From the NCBI GenBank assembly GCA_945888325.1, contig CAMDAC010000006.1:88968-152967 (forward strand): a DNA stretch of 64,000 nucleotides, read 5' to 3'. Source of the DNA: Candidatus Sulfopaludibacter sp. SbA3 (GTDB taxonomy: Bacteria > Pseudomonadota > Alphaproteobacteria > Caulobacterales > Hyphomonadaceae). Below, one piece after another: positions 12,246-20,356 of this stretch (positions within the stretch are counted from its first letter, which is position 1; every line of letters starts with the position of its first letter). A program made the translations under genes and the position numbers. A model generated the notes under the pieces. That model ran no database searches, had not been told where the DNA came from, and saw only the letters and a program-made list of their open reading frames with translations.

Positions 12246-12343
12246 TTGTGGAAAAGAATTCGCAGGACGAATTCCCGGACGCGTGAGGACAAGCGATTGC
12301 ACGGCAATCGCCCGGGCGAGGGCGCGCGCCGCGAGGCACCAAT

Positions 12344-12372
12344 AAAAAACCCCCGGCGCGGAACGCCGGGGG
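12344..12372 (-). terminator. Terminator of the EF-hand protein gene
   Basis: Perfect 9-bp stem CCCCCGGCG/CGCCGGGGG (12350-12358/12364-12372) with a 5-nt loop. Read on the minus strand it is followed by six T, just after the EF-hand gene stop. Confidence 0.85.
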
Positions 12373-12399
12373 CTTCGGTCAGCACGGGTCTTCAGGGCG

Positions 12400-12690
12400 T
12401 CAGTAGCTCGCCTTGTCGTCGTTCTTCTTCTTGTCGGCCTTCGCCGCCTTGGCGGCCTTCCAGGCGTCGTGTTCAGCCGCGCTAATATCACCGCTCGCGT
12501 CGGTGTCGTATTTCGCGAACTTTTCGGCCGTCATCGCCGGCTTGGTGGCCTGGATTTCGGCCAGCGTGACGCCGCCGCTGGAATCGGTATCGAGATCCGC
12601 GAACGTCTTCTTGGCGCCGTGATGGTCGGCCAGCGCTGCCGGGGCGGCGAAGGCGGCAGCGAGAGCTGCGATGGCAATAAGTTTCTTCAT
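12400..12690 (-). CDS. Secreted EF-hand calcium-binding protein
   Basis: Small exported protein of 96 residues. A Sec signal peptide (MKKLIAIAALAAAFAAPAALA) is followed by two EF-hand loops, DLDTDSSGGVTLAEI and KYDTDASGDISAAEH, both with the Asp-x-Asp-x-Ser-Gly pattern and a terminal Glu or Glu-His. The C-terminus is Lys/Ala-rich. The start was set at the signal peptide Met because AGGAG lies 7 nt upstream; a longer frame to 12753 has no support. A periplasmic calcium-binding role is inferred. It is a single-gene unit with its own terminator. Confidence 0.85.
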   Translation of the reverse strand: MKKLIAIAALAAAFAAPAALADHHGAKKTFADLDTDSSGGVTLAEIQATKPAMTAEKFAKYDTDASGDISAAEHDAWKAAKAAKADKKKNDDKASY

Positions 12691-12828
12691 GGAAATACTC
12701 CTCCGTGTTGTCGAACCGGCCAGCCGCTTATCAGCGTGTGCCGGACCTTTCATTTAGGAAGCAGGCGCCGGTTTGCTTCCAACATGATGAAGTTTTTATG
12801 CGGGCGGGCACGACGGGGCCACGCGCAA

Positions 12829-12862
12829 CAAAAAACCGTCCACACGAGAGTGTGGACGGTTT
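12829..12862 (-). terminator. Terminator of the lipoprotein gene at 12.9-13.5 kb
   Basis: Perfect 13-bp stem (12833-12845 with 12850-12862) around a GAGA loop. On the minus strand it runs into six T, about 30 bp after the stop of the lipoprotein gene. Confidence 0.85.
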
Positions 12863-12891
12863 CTGGACTGCCTTGAGGCAGGGAAGGCTTA

Positions 12892-13497
12892 CTACGGCGA
12901 GACGGGGGCCGGGGTCACTTCAGCCTCAGGGGCCGTAACCGGGGCGTAGGTTTCAGCCTCGCCGGCGTCGACCACTGCGTCTTCCGGCTGGGGCACCGAG
13001 CTCGCCGTGCCGCAGCAGCGCACCTGCATCTCAAGGACGCGGTCGTTGAAGCGGCATTGCTGATCGTTGATCTCACGCAGGATCGACGGGCCGCCGGCGC
13101 GGTAGGTGTAGCGCGTCTGGTTGCAGCTGGTCAGCGTGTAGCCTTCGCGGCAGGAGCCAGTGCTGGACTTCTGGACCGTGGTGGTCTCGCAGACCATCGT
13201 GTCGGCCAGGGCCTCTTCGGCTTTCGCCATCGCGGCGGCGGCATCGGCCTTGGCGGAGTCGGCGGTCGCCTGGGCGTTGGCCGTCAGCTTGAGGGCGTCG
13301 GCCAGGCGCATGTCGGTGGAGGCGAGCGGGGTGGACGTGCCATCGATCTCGACCTTCAGGCGGCAGACATTCTCGTCGGCCTTCTTCGGATTGGCGCAAT
13401 ACTCCGCAACGGTCATGTCGTTCGGAATGTTCATGCACCCGGAAACACTCAACGCGGCAAGCAACAGCCCGCCAGAAAGGATCTTCTTGAAGTTCAT
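12892..13497 (-). CDS. Putative lipoprotein with Ala-rich coiled coil and Cys-rich domain
   Basis: 201-residue exported protein of unknown function. The N-terminus has a lipoprotein signal with lipobox LSVSGC (Cys at about residue 21). A central Ala/Lys/Asp-rich stretch (about 65-97) is heptad-like and resembles Lpp-type coiled coils. A following domain has Cys residues (MVCETT, GSCREGY, TSCNQT, QQCRF, VRCCG) that may form disulfides. The C-terminus is Pro/Ala/Glu-rich and flexible. GGAG precedes the ATG. It is monocistronic, with a strong terminator downstream. Confidence 0.75.
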   Translation of the reverse strand: MNFKKILSGGLLLAALSVSGCMNIPNDMTVAEYCANPKKADENVCRLKVEIDGTSTPLASTDMRLADALKLTANAQATADSAKADAAAAMAKAEEALADTMVCETTTVQKSSTGSCREGYTLTSCNQTRYTYRAGGPSILREINDQQCRFNDRVLEMQVRCCGTASSVPQPEDAVVDAGEAETYAPVTAPEAEVTPAPVSP

Positions 13498-13614
13498 GTG
13501 GGGTTCTCCATCACCGTGTCCGGGGGTGTATTCACCCTCCGCCCCAGCCGGATGACGCCGAAATGTGGCAAAAAAAATGAGCAGGTCGCCCGGTTGGGGA
13601 GATTCTTCCCGGCC

Positions 13615-14445
13615 TCAGGCCTTCAGCTTGTAGCCGTTCCGGAACATCGCCCAGACGCCGACGGTCGAGGCGAGGGCGAGCAATCCTGTATAGATTACAC
13701 CGATTTGCAGCGATCCGTTGGCGACGCCGATATGGCCGTAACGGTAGCCGTCGATCATGTAGAAAATCGGATTGAGATGGGCGATCGATTCAAACGGCTC
13801 GACCATCACCTTCACGTCGTAGAACGTGCCGGAGAGGAAGGTCAGCGGGACGATGACGAAGTTGGTGACCGCCGCGAGGTGGTCGAACTTGTCGGCCCAG
13901 ATGCCGCCGGCGATGCCGAGGGCGCCGAGGATGATGGCGCTCGAGAGGGCGAACCAGACGATCGGCCAGAGGTGGCGGATGGGGAGGCTTGCGAGGCCTG
14001 ACAGATGGATCGCGAGGCCGCAGACCAGCGCGATCAGCAGGGCGCGGGTGACGGCGCCGCCGAGGAAGGCGATGGTCAGCTCGAGCGGCGACAGCGGCGG
14101 CATCAGGAAGTCGACATGGGTGGCGTTGAACTTCGCCTGCACGAGGCTGGAGCTGGTATTGGCAAAGGCGTTCTGCAGGATCGCCATCATGATCAGGCCG
14201 GGCGCCAGGAAGTCGTTGTAGCGCAGGGCCTCGAAATCCCCCACCAGCTGCCCCCGGTCCCCGAAGGCCAGCTTGAACACCGTCATGAACAGCAGCGTCG
14301 TCACCACGGGTGCAAACACCGTCTGCATCCAGACTTTCAGGAACCTCCCCACCTCCCGTTGGTAGAGCGTCCAGAGGCCGAGGCCGTTGAACGCGCCGTA
14401 CTGGCGCAGGGTGCGGGATTGATCGGCAGCGGGAATCGTATCCAT
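13615..14445 (-). CDS. ABC-2 type transporter permease
   Basis: Inner-membrane permease of 276 residues with about six hydrophobic segments and the ABC-2 signature region (GTFYDVKVMVEPFESIAHLNPIFYMIDGYRYG), as in NodJ/YadH-type exporters. Such permeases work with a separate ATPase, which is not adjacent here, so the substrate cannot be guessed. It is divergent from gcrA. A possible weak terminator (CCGG stem then eight T on the minus strand) lies between it and the lipoprotein gene. Confidence 0.88.
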   Translation of the reverse strand: MDTIPAADQSRTLRQYGAFNGLGLWTLYQREVGRFLKVWMQTVFAPVVTTLLFMTVFKLAFGDRGQLVGDFEALRYNDFLAPGLIMMAILQNAFANTSSSLVQAKFNATHVDFLMPPLSPLELTIAFLGGAVTRALLIALVCGLAIHLSGLASLPIRHLWPIVWFALSSAIILGALGIAGGIWADKFDHLAAVTNFVIVPLTFLSGTFYDVKVMVEPFESIAHLNPIFYMIDGYRYGHIGVANGSLQIGVIYTGLLALASTVGVWAMFRNGYKLKA

Positions 14446-14675
14446 GGCTACTGCACATAAGCGATGCAGCCTGCACTTGCGAGGGGCATCGCGGGGTCAA
14501 TACGCCTACACAAGATATAGAACCCTGTGGAAAGCGGGGCCTGCATGTTGTGTTTCATTACGCCTCTGATACGACATCTAGGTGTCAGAACAGTTGGCGC
14601 GTACAGCCACAACAACATATAGGGGTAAGCGCACCCAGCGACGGGACGCGCCCTGAGATGCGGGAGACTTCCAAC

Positions 14676-15212
14676 ATGTCGTGGAACGACGAGCGGGTGA
14701 ACACCCTCAAGAAACTCTGGGCCGAAGGCCATTCGGCCTCCCAGATCGCCAAGCAACTGGGCGGGGTCACCCGCAATGCGGTGATCGGCAAGGTCCACCG
14801 CCTCGGCCTGTCCGGCCGCGCCACCCCGTCCCGCCCGGTCAAGCGCCCGCCGCGCCTGGCGCGGCCGAAGCCCCGTTTCCTGGCGGATGGCACGATCGCC
14901 GCGGCCACCGCCGCGCCGGCCGCCCCCGCGCCGAGCCTGCCGGTTCCGACCCTCGCCATCGAGCGCGTCTCGGCAATCAAGCCCCTGCCCCCGCTGCTGG
15001 TCGACGGCACGCCGGCGACGATCCTGACGCTGCGCGACACGATGTGCAAATGGCCGATCGGCGACCCGGCCGACCCGAAATTCGCCTTCTGCGGCCGCAA
15101 GGCCGATTGCGGCCCCTACTGCACCGAGCATGCCGCCGTCGCCTTCCAGCCGGCCCGCAAGCGCGAAGCCCGCAAATCCGAATACGACTACGTCCGGCGG
15201 ATTGCCGGCTGA
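14676..15212 (+). CDS. gcrA: GcrA cell-cycle regulator
   Basis: Alphaproteobacterial sigma70 cofactor that activates promoters carrying GANTC sites methylated by CcrM, driving S-phase gene expression. The N-terminal DNA-binding domain is typical (MSWNDERVNTLKKLWAEGHS then SQIAKQLGGVTRNAVIGKVHR). After a Pro/Ala-rich linker (about 50-115) comes the sigma-contact region with MCKWPIGDP and FCGRKADCGPYCTEH. It is 178 residues, a normal length. The ATG at 14676 is chosen because MSWND is the invariant GcrA start. Followed by a terminator. Its presence places the organism among Alphaproteobacteria with a CtrA/GcrA cell cycle. Confidence 0.95.
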   Translation: MSWNDERVNTLKKLWAEGHSASQIAKQLGGVTRNAVIGKVHRLGLSGRATPSRPVKRPPRLARPKPRFLADGTIAAATAAPAAPAPSLPVPTLAIERVSAIKPLPPLLVDGTPATILTLRDTMCKWPIGDPADPKFAFCGRKADCGPYCTEHAAVAFQPARKREARKSEYDYVRRIAG

Positions 15213-15223
15213 TTCAAAGTCGC

Positions 15224-15263
15224 GGCGCTTGTCCGAAAACCGGTGCCCACTTTTCGGAGCGCC
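15224..15263. repeat. Alphaproteobacterial extragenic palindrome
   Basis: GGCGC then TCCGAAAA (15232-15239) pairs with TTTTCGGA then GCGCC (15251-15263) around a GC-rich loop. Palindromes built on TCCGAAAA...TTTTCGGA are widespread between genes in Rhizobiales and relatives. Located just after gcrA. Confidence 0.6.
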
Positions 15264-15298
15264 GCTCAGCGCCGCGCTGACATCACCAGATGAAGAAG

Positions 15299-15329
15299 CC
15301 TCCGGTGTAGTAATGCGCCGGGGGTTTTT
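15299..15329 (+). terminator. Terminator downstream of gcrA
   Basis: CCTCCGGTG (15299-15307) pairs with CGCCGGGGG (15316-15324), nine pairs including two G-T, loop TAGTAATG, followed by TTTTT. Confidence 0.75.
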
Positions 15330-15441
15330 CGTGGCGCCCGCCGCCGGTTATGCTTGAGAGTTTTCTCCCTTTGGTAGAAAGTTTGGGAGAGAGCCCGTCA
15401 GATCACCCCGTCCAGAAACCGGCATGGTCGGGCGAGCCATT

Positions 15442-15523
15442 GTAGGGTGCATTAAGGCCGCAGGCCGCAATGCACCGTTCGACCGTTGAAGCGGTGCATT
15501 GCGCTTCGCTTAATGCACCCTAC
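15442..15523. repeat. Inverted pair of REP hairpins upstream of the RAYT gene
   Basis: Unit 1 (15442-15476) begins GTAGGGTGCATTAAG and ends AATGCACCG, a hairpin by itself (GGTGCATT/AATGCACC). Unit 2 (15492-15523) is the same element reversed, ending TAATGCACCCTAC. The GTAG tetranucleotide at the hairpin foot is the mark of REP elements mobilised by RAYT transposases. Confidence 0.85.
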
Positions 15524-15533
15524 GGTGTTGCAC

Positions 15534-16004
15534 ATGCCGAACTATCGACGAGTTTATGTTCCGGGGGGAACTTACTTTTTCACGGTCGCGCTGCGGGATC
15601 GGCGAAGCGGTCTGCTGACGGAAGAAATTGACAAATTTCGCGCGGCCTACGCCCGCGTTTCGAAAGACTGGCCGTTTGAAACCGTGGCCATGTGCGTGTT
15701 GCCGGATCATCTGCATTGCGTCTGGACGCTGCCTGAAGGGGACGACGCTTTCTCGACCCACTGGCGGCTAATCAAGCTGAACTTCTCGAAGTCTTTGCCG
15801 CGGGCTGCTGATCCCGCAGCGGGCCGCCGCGCGGGCGAGCGTGGCATTTGGCAGCGGCGGTTCTGGGAGCACTTTGTCCGGGATGAGAAGGATCTGGAGG
15901 CCTGCATGAACTATGTTCACTGGAATCCGGTGAAGCATGGGCTGGTGGTGAAATTTGAGGAATGGCCGCATTCGACATGGCGGCGGTTTCATTCGAGTGT
16001 GTAG
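15534..16004 (+). CDS. REP-associated tyrosine transposase (RAYT, Y1/IS200-like)
   Basis: Single-strand DNA transposase-like protein of 156 residues thought to mobilise REP hairpins. It begins PNYRRVYVPGGTYFFTV. The HUH metal pair is visible as DHLHCVW and the catalytic tyrosine lies in the C-terminal MNYVHWNPVKHGLV motif, as in the TnpA-REP family. Cognate REP hairpins flank it on both sides, and the downstream one overlaps its stop codon. The start at 15534 excludes the upstream REP, which an earlier in-frame ATG would translate. These proteins are usually single copy and domesticated. Confidence 0.92.
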   Translation: MPNYRRVYVPGGTYFFTVALRDRRSGLLTEEIDKFRAAYARVSKDWPFETVAMCVLPDHLHCVWTLPEGDDAFSTHWRLIKLNFSKSLPRAADPAAGRRAGERGIWQRRFWEHFVRDEKDLEACMNYVHWNPVKHGLVVKFEEWPHSTWRRFHSSV

Positions 16005-16035
16005 GGTGCATCCGGCCGAAGGCCGTAATGCACCG
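16001..16035. repeat. REP hairpin overlapping the RAYT stop codon
   Basis: GTAGGGTGCATCC...TAATGCACCG repeats the upstream units. Its GTAG foot starts inside the last codons, so the TAG stop of the transposase gene is the TAG of the REP foot. Confidence 0.85.
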
Positions 16036-16043
16036 CAGGCGGA

Positions 16044-17417
16044 TTATTCCCGCCCGGTGGGCATCCAGACGCCAAAGGCGGTGCCTTGGCCCATCAGGGT
16101 TTCGACGGCGAGGCCGCCGCGGTGGTGGGCCATGATGTGTTTGACGATGGCGAGGCCGAGGCCGGTGCCGGTGATCTTGCCGCCGCGGGACTGGTCGGCG
16201 CGGTAGAAGCGTTCACCGAGACGCGGCAGGTGTTCGCGCTCGATGCCGGGGCCCTGGTCCTCGACGCGCAGCCAGACGGCGGCCTCCGGCGCGCTGGTGC
16301 GGGCGAGCGCCTGCAGCAGGGTCATCCGTCCACTGAGGGCCCAGCGCTGGGACGCGGTGATGCGCGCCTCGGCGAGCGAGGGCGCCGCGCCGAAGCTGAG
16401 CGTGACGGTGCTGCCCGCCTTTGAATACTTGACGGCGTTGGAGACGAGGTTCTCGACCACCTGGACGAGTTCGTCGCGGTGGGCTGTCATTTCCGGCATT
16501 TCGGTGGGGGCGGCGTTGACGGTGAGGGTGACCCCCTTCCCGGCCGCGATCGGCTCCAGCGCGGCGAGCGAGGCAGAGACAATCTCGGCGAGGTTTTCCC
16601 GCCCGCGCGGCAGGACGTGTTCGGACGATTCAATCCGCGACAGGGAGAGGAGATCGGCGATCAGGCGGCTCATCCGGTCGGACTCGCCGGCCATTATGTC
16701 GAGGAAACGGGGCCAGGCGGCGGTGTCATCCTTCGCCGGGCCGCGCATGGTCTCGATGAAACCGGAGATTGCGGTGAGCGGGGTGCGCAGCTCGTGGCTG
16801 GCATTGGCGAGGAAGTCCGCCCTCGCGCGGGCGGCGCGCTTCACCGGGGTGAGGTCCTCCATCAGCACCAGCACGTGGCGCCCGGCAGGGATGCGGCTGA
16901 CATGGGCGCGCCAGGTCTCGTCCGGGCCGGTTTCAAGCTCGGCGGAGACGGGGGCGGCATTGGTGCGTTCCAGCGCCTGGTCGATGGCGGCGAGCAGGAC
17001 GGGCGAGCGGATCACCGCGCTGGCGCGGGCAAAAGGAAGGTTCGTGAGCTGGAACAGGTCATCGGCGGCGCGGTTGAAGGCCATGATCTTCTGGCCCGGC
17101 CCGATTTCGAGCGCGGGCAGCGGCAGGGCGGCGAACAGGCTGGGGCCGGGCTCGGCAGGCTCGGGCGCGGGCTTTTCGGCCCAGGTGTCGGCGACGCCCT
17201 GCGGCACCCGGGCGGCGGAGCCGACGAAATAGGCGAGCGCCACGGAGGCGATGACGCCGAGGGCGCTGAGCGCTTCGATCAGGCCAAGGGCGCCGGTGAG
17301 GGCGAGCAGAAACAGGACAAGCGCCGTTGTACCGAGCAGCACGGTGAAGTCGCGCGTCCGCCGCGTCATCGACCGCCGGCCTGCATCCTCGCTCAACGTT
17401 TCACCTGCAGGATCCAT
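16044..17417 (-). CDS. Sensor histidine kinase, PhoR-like
   Basis: Membrane-bound HisKA kinase of about 450 residues. Two hydrophobic segments near the N-terminus (FTVLLGTTALVLFLLALTGA and a following one) leave almost no periplasmic loop, as in PhoR. A PAS-like region with FAALPLPALEIGPG follows, then DHp ANASHELRTPLTAISGFIET (His near residue 208) and a HATPase with N box VVENLVSNAVKYS and G boxes VEDQGPGI and GTGLGLAIVKHI. PhoR identity rests on architecture; neither phoB nor pst genes are adjacent, so it is not certain. Start uncertain: ATG at 17417, TTG about 17396 with a better ribosome site, or ATG at 17369. Confidence 0.82.
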   Translation of the reverse strand: MDPAGETLSEDAGRRSMTRRTRDFTVLLGTTALVLFLLALTGALGLIEALSALGVIASVALAYFVGSAARVPQGVADTWAEKPAPEPAEPGPSLFAALPLPALEIGPGQKIMAFNRAADDLFQLTNLPFARASAVIRSPVLLAAIDQALERTNAAPVSAELETGPDETWRAHVSRIPAGRHVLVLMEDLTPVKRAARARADFLANASHELRTPLTAISGFIETMRGPAKDDTAAWPRFLDIMAGESDRMSRLIADLLSLSRIESSEHVLPRGRENLAEIVSASLAALEPIAAGKGVTLTVNAAPTEMPEMTAHRDELVQVVENLVSNAVKYSKAGSTVTLSFGAAPSLAEARITASQRWALSGRMTLLQALARTSAPEAAVWLRVEDQGPGIEREHLPRLGERFYRADQSRGGKITGTGLGLAIVKHIMAHHRGGLAVETLMGQGTAFGVWMPTGRE

Positions 17418-17530
17418 CCTCTGGCGGGGCCTTCGGCAGAGGCCCCGTTCTGGCGCTAACGCGCGCTCCGGCATCTGCCAAGCCCCGGAGTCCGTAACAG
17501 GGGCAGCAGGAGCGTCACATGTTCAAGACA

Positions 17531-17585
17531 AATTATTGAATTTCGATAATTCTATATTGACGCTCGGCAAGTGCGGGCGTATCGG
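17531..17585 (+). promoter_or_regulatory. Promoter region of the RND efflux operon with AT-rich palindrome
   Basis: AATTAT...ATAATT arms (17531-17551) enclose ATTGAA and TTCGAT half-sites. Immediately downstream is a -35-like TTGACG (17557-17562) and, 17 bp later, TATCGG (17580-17585). The palindrome just upstream of the -35 box would suit an operator, but no regulator gene is adjacent. ATTGAA/TTCGAT half-sites recur at 46.7-46.8 kb. Confidence 0.45.
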
Positions 17586-17618
17586 ATCACAATCCTCAGA
17601 CAGGCCAGACTTCAGCGC

Positions 17619-19067
17619 ATGAAAAAATCACTTCTACTGCTTGGTTCTGCGATGTTGTCGGCCTGCGCGGTCGTGCCGGATGGCGCCGAGCGCTATATCG
17701 ACGACCGCGAGGCGCTGTTCGAGACGGTGCCGGATGCGCCGTCCGAATGGGCCGCGCGCGGCGTGGCCGGGACGGCGCCGACGGGGGACTGGCTGAACCA
17801 GTTCAATGATCCGGTGATGACGCAGCTGGTGGGCGAGGCGCTGGCCCGCAACCCGACGCTGGAATCGCGGGCGGCGCTGACGCGGGCGACCGAGGCCCTT
17901 TCGCGCGCGGCGCGCGGGCAGCGGCTGCCGAGCCTGTCGGCCTCGCTCTCGGCGGGCGGCACCTCGACCGGCCTCGACGTGGCCGGCACGAACGAGCGCT
18001 TCAACGATCCGCTGTACGGCTTCAGCATTGATGCGAGCTGGGAAGCGGATATCTGGGGCCGCTTGTCGAACTCGGTCGCGCAGGCGGATGCGGACTATGC
18101 CGCGAGCGCGGCGGACCTGGCCGCGACCGAGTTGTCGATTGCGGCGCAGACGGCGTTTGCCTGGATCGCGCTGAATGAAGCGCTGGCGCAGGAGCGGATT
18201 GCGGTCCTGTCTTTCGAGGCGCGCGACCGCGTGCTGACGATCACCGACCGGCGCGTCCGGTCCGGCGTGTCGGACCCGCTGGAGCTGCGCACGGCGCGCT
18301 CCTCGCTGGCCAGCGCCGAAGCGACGATTGCGGCCCGGCGCCAGGCTTCGACCGAGGCGGCGCGGCGGCTGGAAGTGCTGCTGGGACGCTATCCCGGCGC
18401 CGAGATTACCGCGACCTCGACGATCCCCGAGCTTCAGGAGATGGCGACCGAGGGCAACCCCGCGCTTCTGTTGTCACGCCGGCCGGACATCGCGGGGCTG
18501 GAAGCCCGCGTGGTGGCGGCCGGCCTGCGGGCCGAGGAAGCGCGTCTCGCGATGCTGCCGTCGCTGCGGCTGACGGGGTCGGCCTCGACCAGTTCGTCGG
18601 AGTTTGAAGATGCCATGGATCCGCAGCTGATTGCGGCGCGGCTGGTGGCCGGGCTGGTGCAGCCGCTGTTTACCGGCGGGCGCCTCAAGGCCCAGCAGGA
18701 AGCGGCGATTGCGCAGGCGCAGTCGTCGGTGGCCAACTATGTCGGCGGCGTGCTGACAGCCTGGCGCGAAGTGGAAGACGCGCTGACGGCCGACGTGCTG
18801 CTCGCGCGGCAGGAAACGGCGCAGACGACGGCGTTCGAAGAGGCGCGGTATGCCGAGGAACTGGCGGAGCGCCAGTATATCAGCGGCACGATCACCATCT
18901 TCAACCTGATCGACGCGCAGACGCGCCGGCTGACCGCTGAAAGCCAGCTGGTCTCGGCGCGGGCAAGCCGTGCTATAAACCGGGTTTCGTACCACCTCGC
19001 GCTCGGAGGCGGTGTGCCCACCGCGGCCGCCCTACCCGCCCCTTCAGAAGTCCAGACCCCGCAGTAA
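17619..19067 (+). CDS. Outer membrane efflux factor, NodT/TolC family lipoprotein
   Basis: Outer-membrane channel of a tripartite RND pump. A lipoprotein signal with lipobox LSAC (Cys about residue 15) is followed by two OEP repeats of long coiled helices. Family marks include WEADIWGRLSNSVAQADADY, the NodT-type LLSRRPDIAGLEARVVAAGLRAEEARLAMLPSLRL region and the C-terminal QYISGTITIFNLIDAQ. At 482 residues it is normal length. The ATG at 17619 directly begins the signal peptide. First gene of a three-gene operon with adaptor and pump. Confidence 0.93.
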   Translation: MKKSLLLLGSAMLSACAVVPDGAERYIDDREALFETVPDAPSEWAARGVAGTAPTGDWLNQFNDPVMTQLVGEALARNPTLESRAALTRATEALSRAARGQRLPSLSASLSAGGTSTGLDVAGTNERFNDPLYGFSIDASWEADIWGRLSNSVAQADADYAASAADLAATELSIAAQTAFAWIALNEALAQERIAVLSFEARDRVLTITDRRVRSGVSDPLELRTARSSLASAEATIAARRQASTEAARRLEVLLGRYPGAEITATSTIPELQEMATEGNPALLLSRRPDIAGLEARVVAAGLRAEEARLAMLPSLRLTGSASTSSSEFEDAMDPQLIAARLVAGLVQPLFTGGRLKAQQEAAIAQAQSSVANYVGGVLTAWREVEDALTADVLLARQETAQTTAFEEARYAEELAERQYISGTITIFNLIDAQTRRLTAESQLVSARASRAINRVSYHLALGGGVPTAAALPAPSEVQTPQ

Positions 19068-19087
19068 GCGGCAGGAGCCATATCCCC

Positions 19088-20356
19088 ATGGGACGCCTAA
19101 TTGCCATCATCGCCCCCATCGTCATCATCCTCGTCCTGGGGATCGGCGGGTTCATCGCTGTCCAGGCGATGAAGCCGCAAGCCGAGAAGAGCGACGAGCC
19201 CCGCGCCGGCCTCAACGTGTTTGCCGAGCCGGTGCAGGAAGTCGCGCTGACGCTGACCGTCGAGGCCCAGGGCGAAGTGCGCCCGAAGACCGAGATCATC
19301 GTCGCGCCGCAGACCTCAGGCCGGATCGCGTATGTCTCGCCGGACTTCATCGATGGCGGCTTCATCCGCCGCGGCCAGGTGCTCGTGCGCGTCGATGCGC
19401 AGGACTATGAGCTGGGCGTGGTGCGCGCGCGCTCGCTGGTCGCTTCGGCCGAGCAACGCCTCGCCCGCGAAGTGGCCGAGTCCGAACTGGCGCTGCAGGA
19501 TCTTGAAGACCTCGGCATGACGGATGCCTCGCCGCTCGCCCGGCGCGAGCCGCAGCTGGCCGAAGCGCAGGCCTCGCTGGACGCGGCCAAATCGCAGCTG
19601 AAGGACGCAGAACTCGCGCTCGCCCGCACGGCGGTGATCGCACCGTTCGATGGCCGCGTGCGCGAGCGCAGCGTGGACATCGGACAGGTGGTCGCGCCCG
19701 GACAATCACTCGGGCGCATCTTCGGCAATGATGCCGTGGAAGTCTCGCTGCCGCTGAAGGATGCCGAACTCGGCCGCCTCGGCTTGCCGATCGCCTTCGA
19801 AGACAGCGAAAAAACTCCGGGTCCGGAAGTGATCTTCACCGGAAACGTCGGCGGCGAACCGCGGACCTGGCGCGGCAAGATCGTGCGCACCGGCGCAGCC
19901 GTCAATTCGCAGACGCGCCAGATCAACGTGATCGCAGAACTGAAGGACCCGTTCGGCAAGGGCGCGGATAATGGCGCGCCGATGGCGCCCGGATTGTTCG
20001 TGCTCGCACAGATCCAGGGCCGCAGCCTTGACCGTGTGATGGTGGCGCCGCGCTCCGCGCTGCGCGGCGATGACCAGCTCTATATCGGCGATCCGAAGAC
20101 CGGCAAACTGTCGATCCGCACCGTGAACATCGAGCATTCGGACCGCGACGGCGCCTACTTCCATGAAGGCGCGCAAGTCGGCGAGCTGGCCATCACCAGC
20201 CCGATCCAGGCCCCTTTTGACGGCATGAGCCTGACGGTGATGCAGCGGATGGAAGACGGCACGGTGAAAGTTCACAATCCGCCGAAGCCGGCCGCTGATG
20301 CCGAAAAGGTCGCCAAGGCCGAGACCGGCACCGGCGCCGAAGGAGCTGCCCAATGA
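19088..20356 (+). CDS. RND efflux periplasmic adaptor (HlyD/MFP family)
   Basis: Membrane fusion protein linking the pump with the outer membrane factor. One N-terminal membrane anchor (IAIIAPIVIILVLGIGGFIA) replaces a cleavable signal. Then come the barrel-sandwich hybrid (VEAQGEVRPKTEIIVAPQTS and RTAVIAPFDGRVRERSVDIG), a short alpha-hairpin between them (about 105-175) and beta-barrel domains. It is 422 residues with a charged Ala/Lys/Glu tail. AGGAG lies upstream of the ATG. It overlaps the pump gene by 4 nt (ATGA), so pump and adaptor are translated in step. Confidence 0.93.
   Translation: MGRLIAIIAPIVIILVLGIGGFIAVQAMKPQAEKSDEPRAGLNVFAEPVQEVALTLTVEAQGEVRPKTEIIVAPQTSGRIAYVSPDFIDGGFIRRGQVLVRVDAQDYELGVVRARSLVASAEQRLAREVAESELALQDLEDLGMTDASPLARREPQLAEAQASLDAAKSQLKDAELALARTAVIAPFDGRVRERSVDIGQVVAPGQSLGRIFGNDAVEVSLPLKDAELGRLGLPIAFEDSEKTPGPEVIFTGNVGGEPRTWRGKIVRTGAAVNSQTRQINVIAELKDPFGKGADNGAPMAPGLFVLAQIQGRSLDRVMVAPRSALRGDDQLYIGDPKTGKLSIRTVNIEHSDRDGAYFHEGAQVGELAITSPIQAPFDGMSLTVMQRMEDGTVKVHNPPKPAADAEKVAKAETGTGAEGAAQ

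Noticed and set aside
11655..12491. Long minus-strand open frame (278 codons) through the RNA candidate
   Set aside because: Arg/Pro/Ser/Leu-rich low-complexity product without domain or ribosome site, crossing a terminator and the EF-hand gene. It looks like a by-product of high GC.
13073..13438. Alternative frame of 121 codons within the lipoprotein gene
   Set aside because: Lies entirely inside the better supported lipoprotein frame that has a lipobox, ribosome site and terminator.
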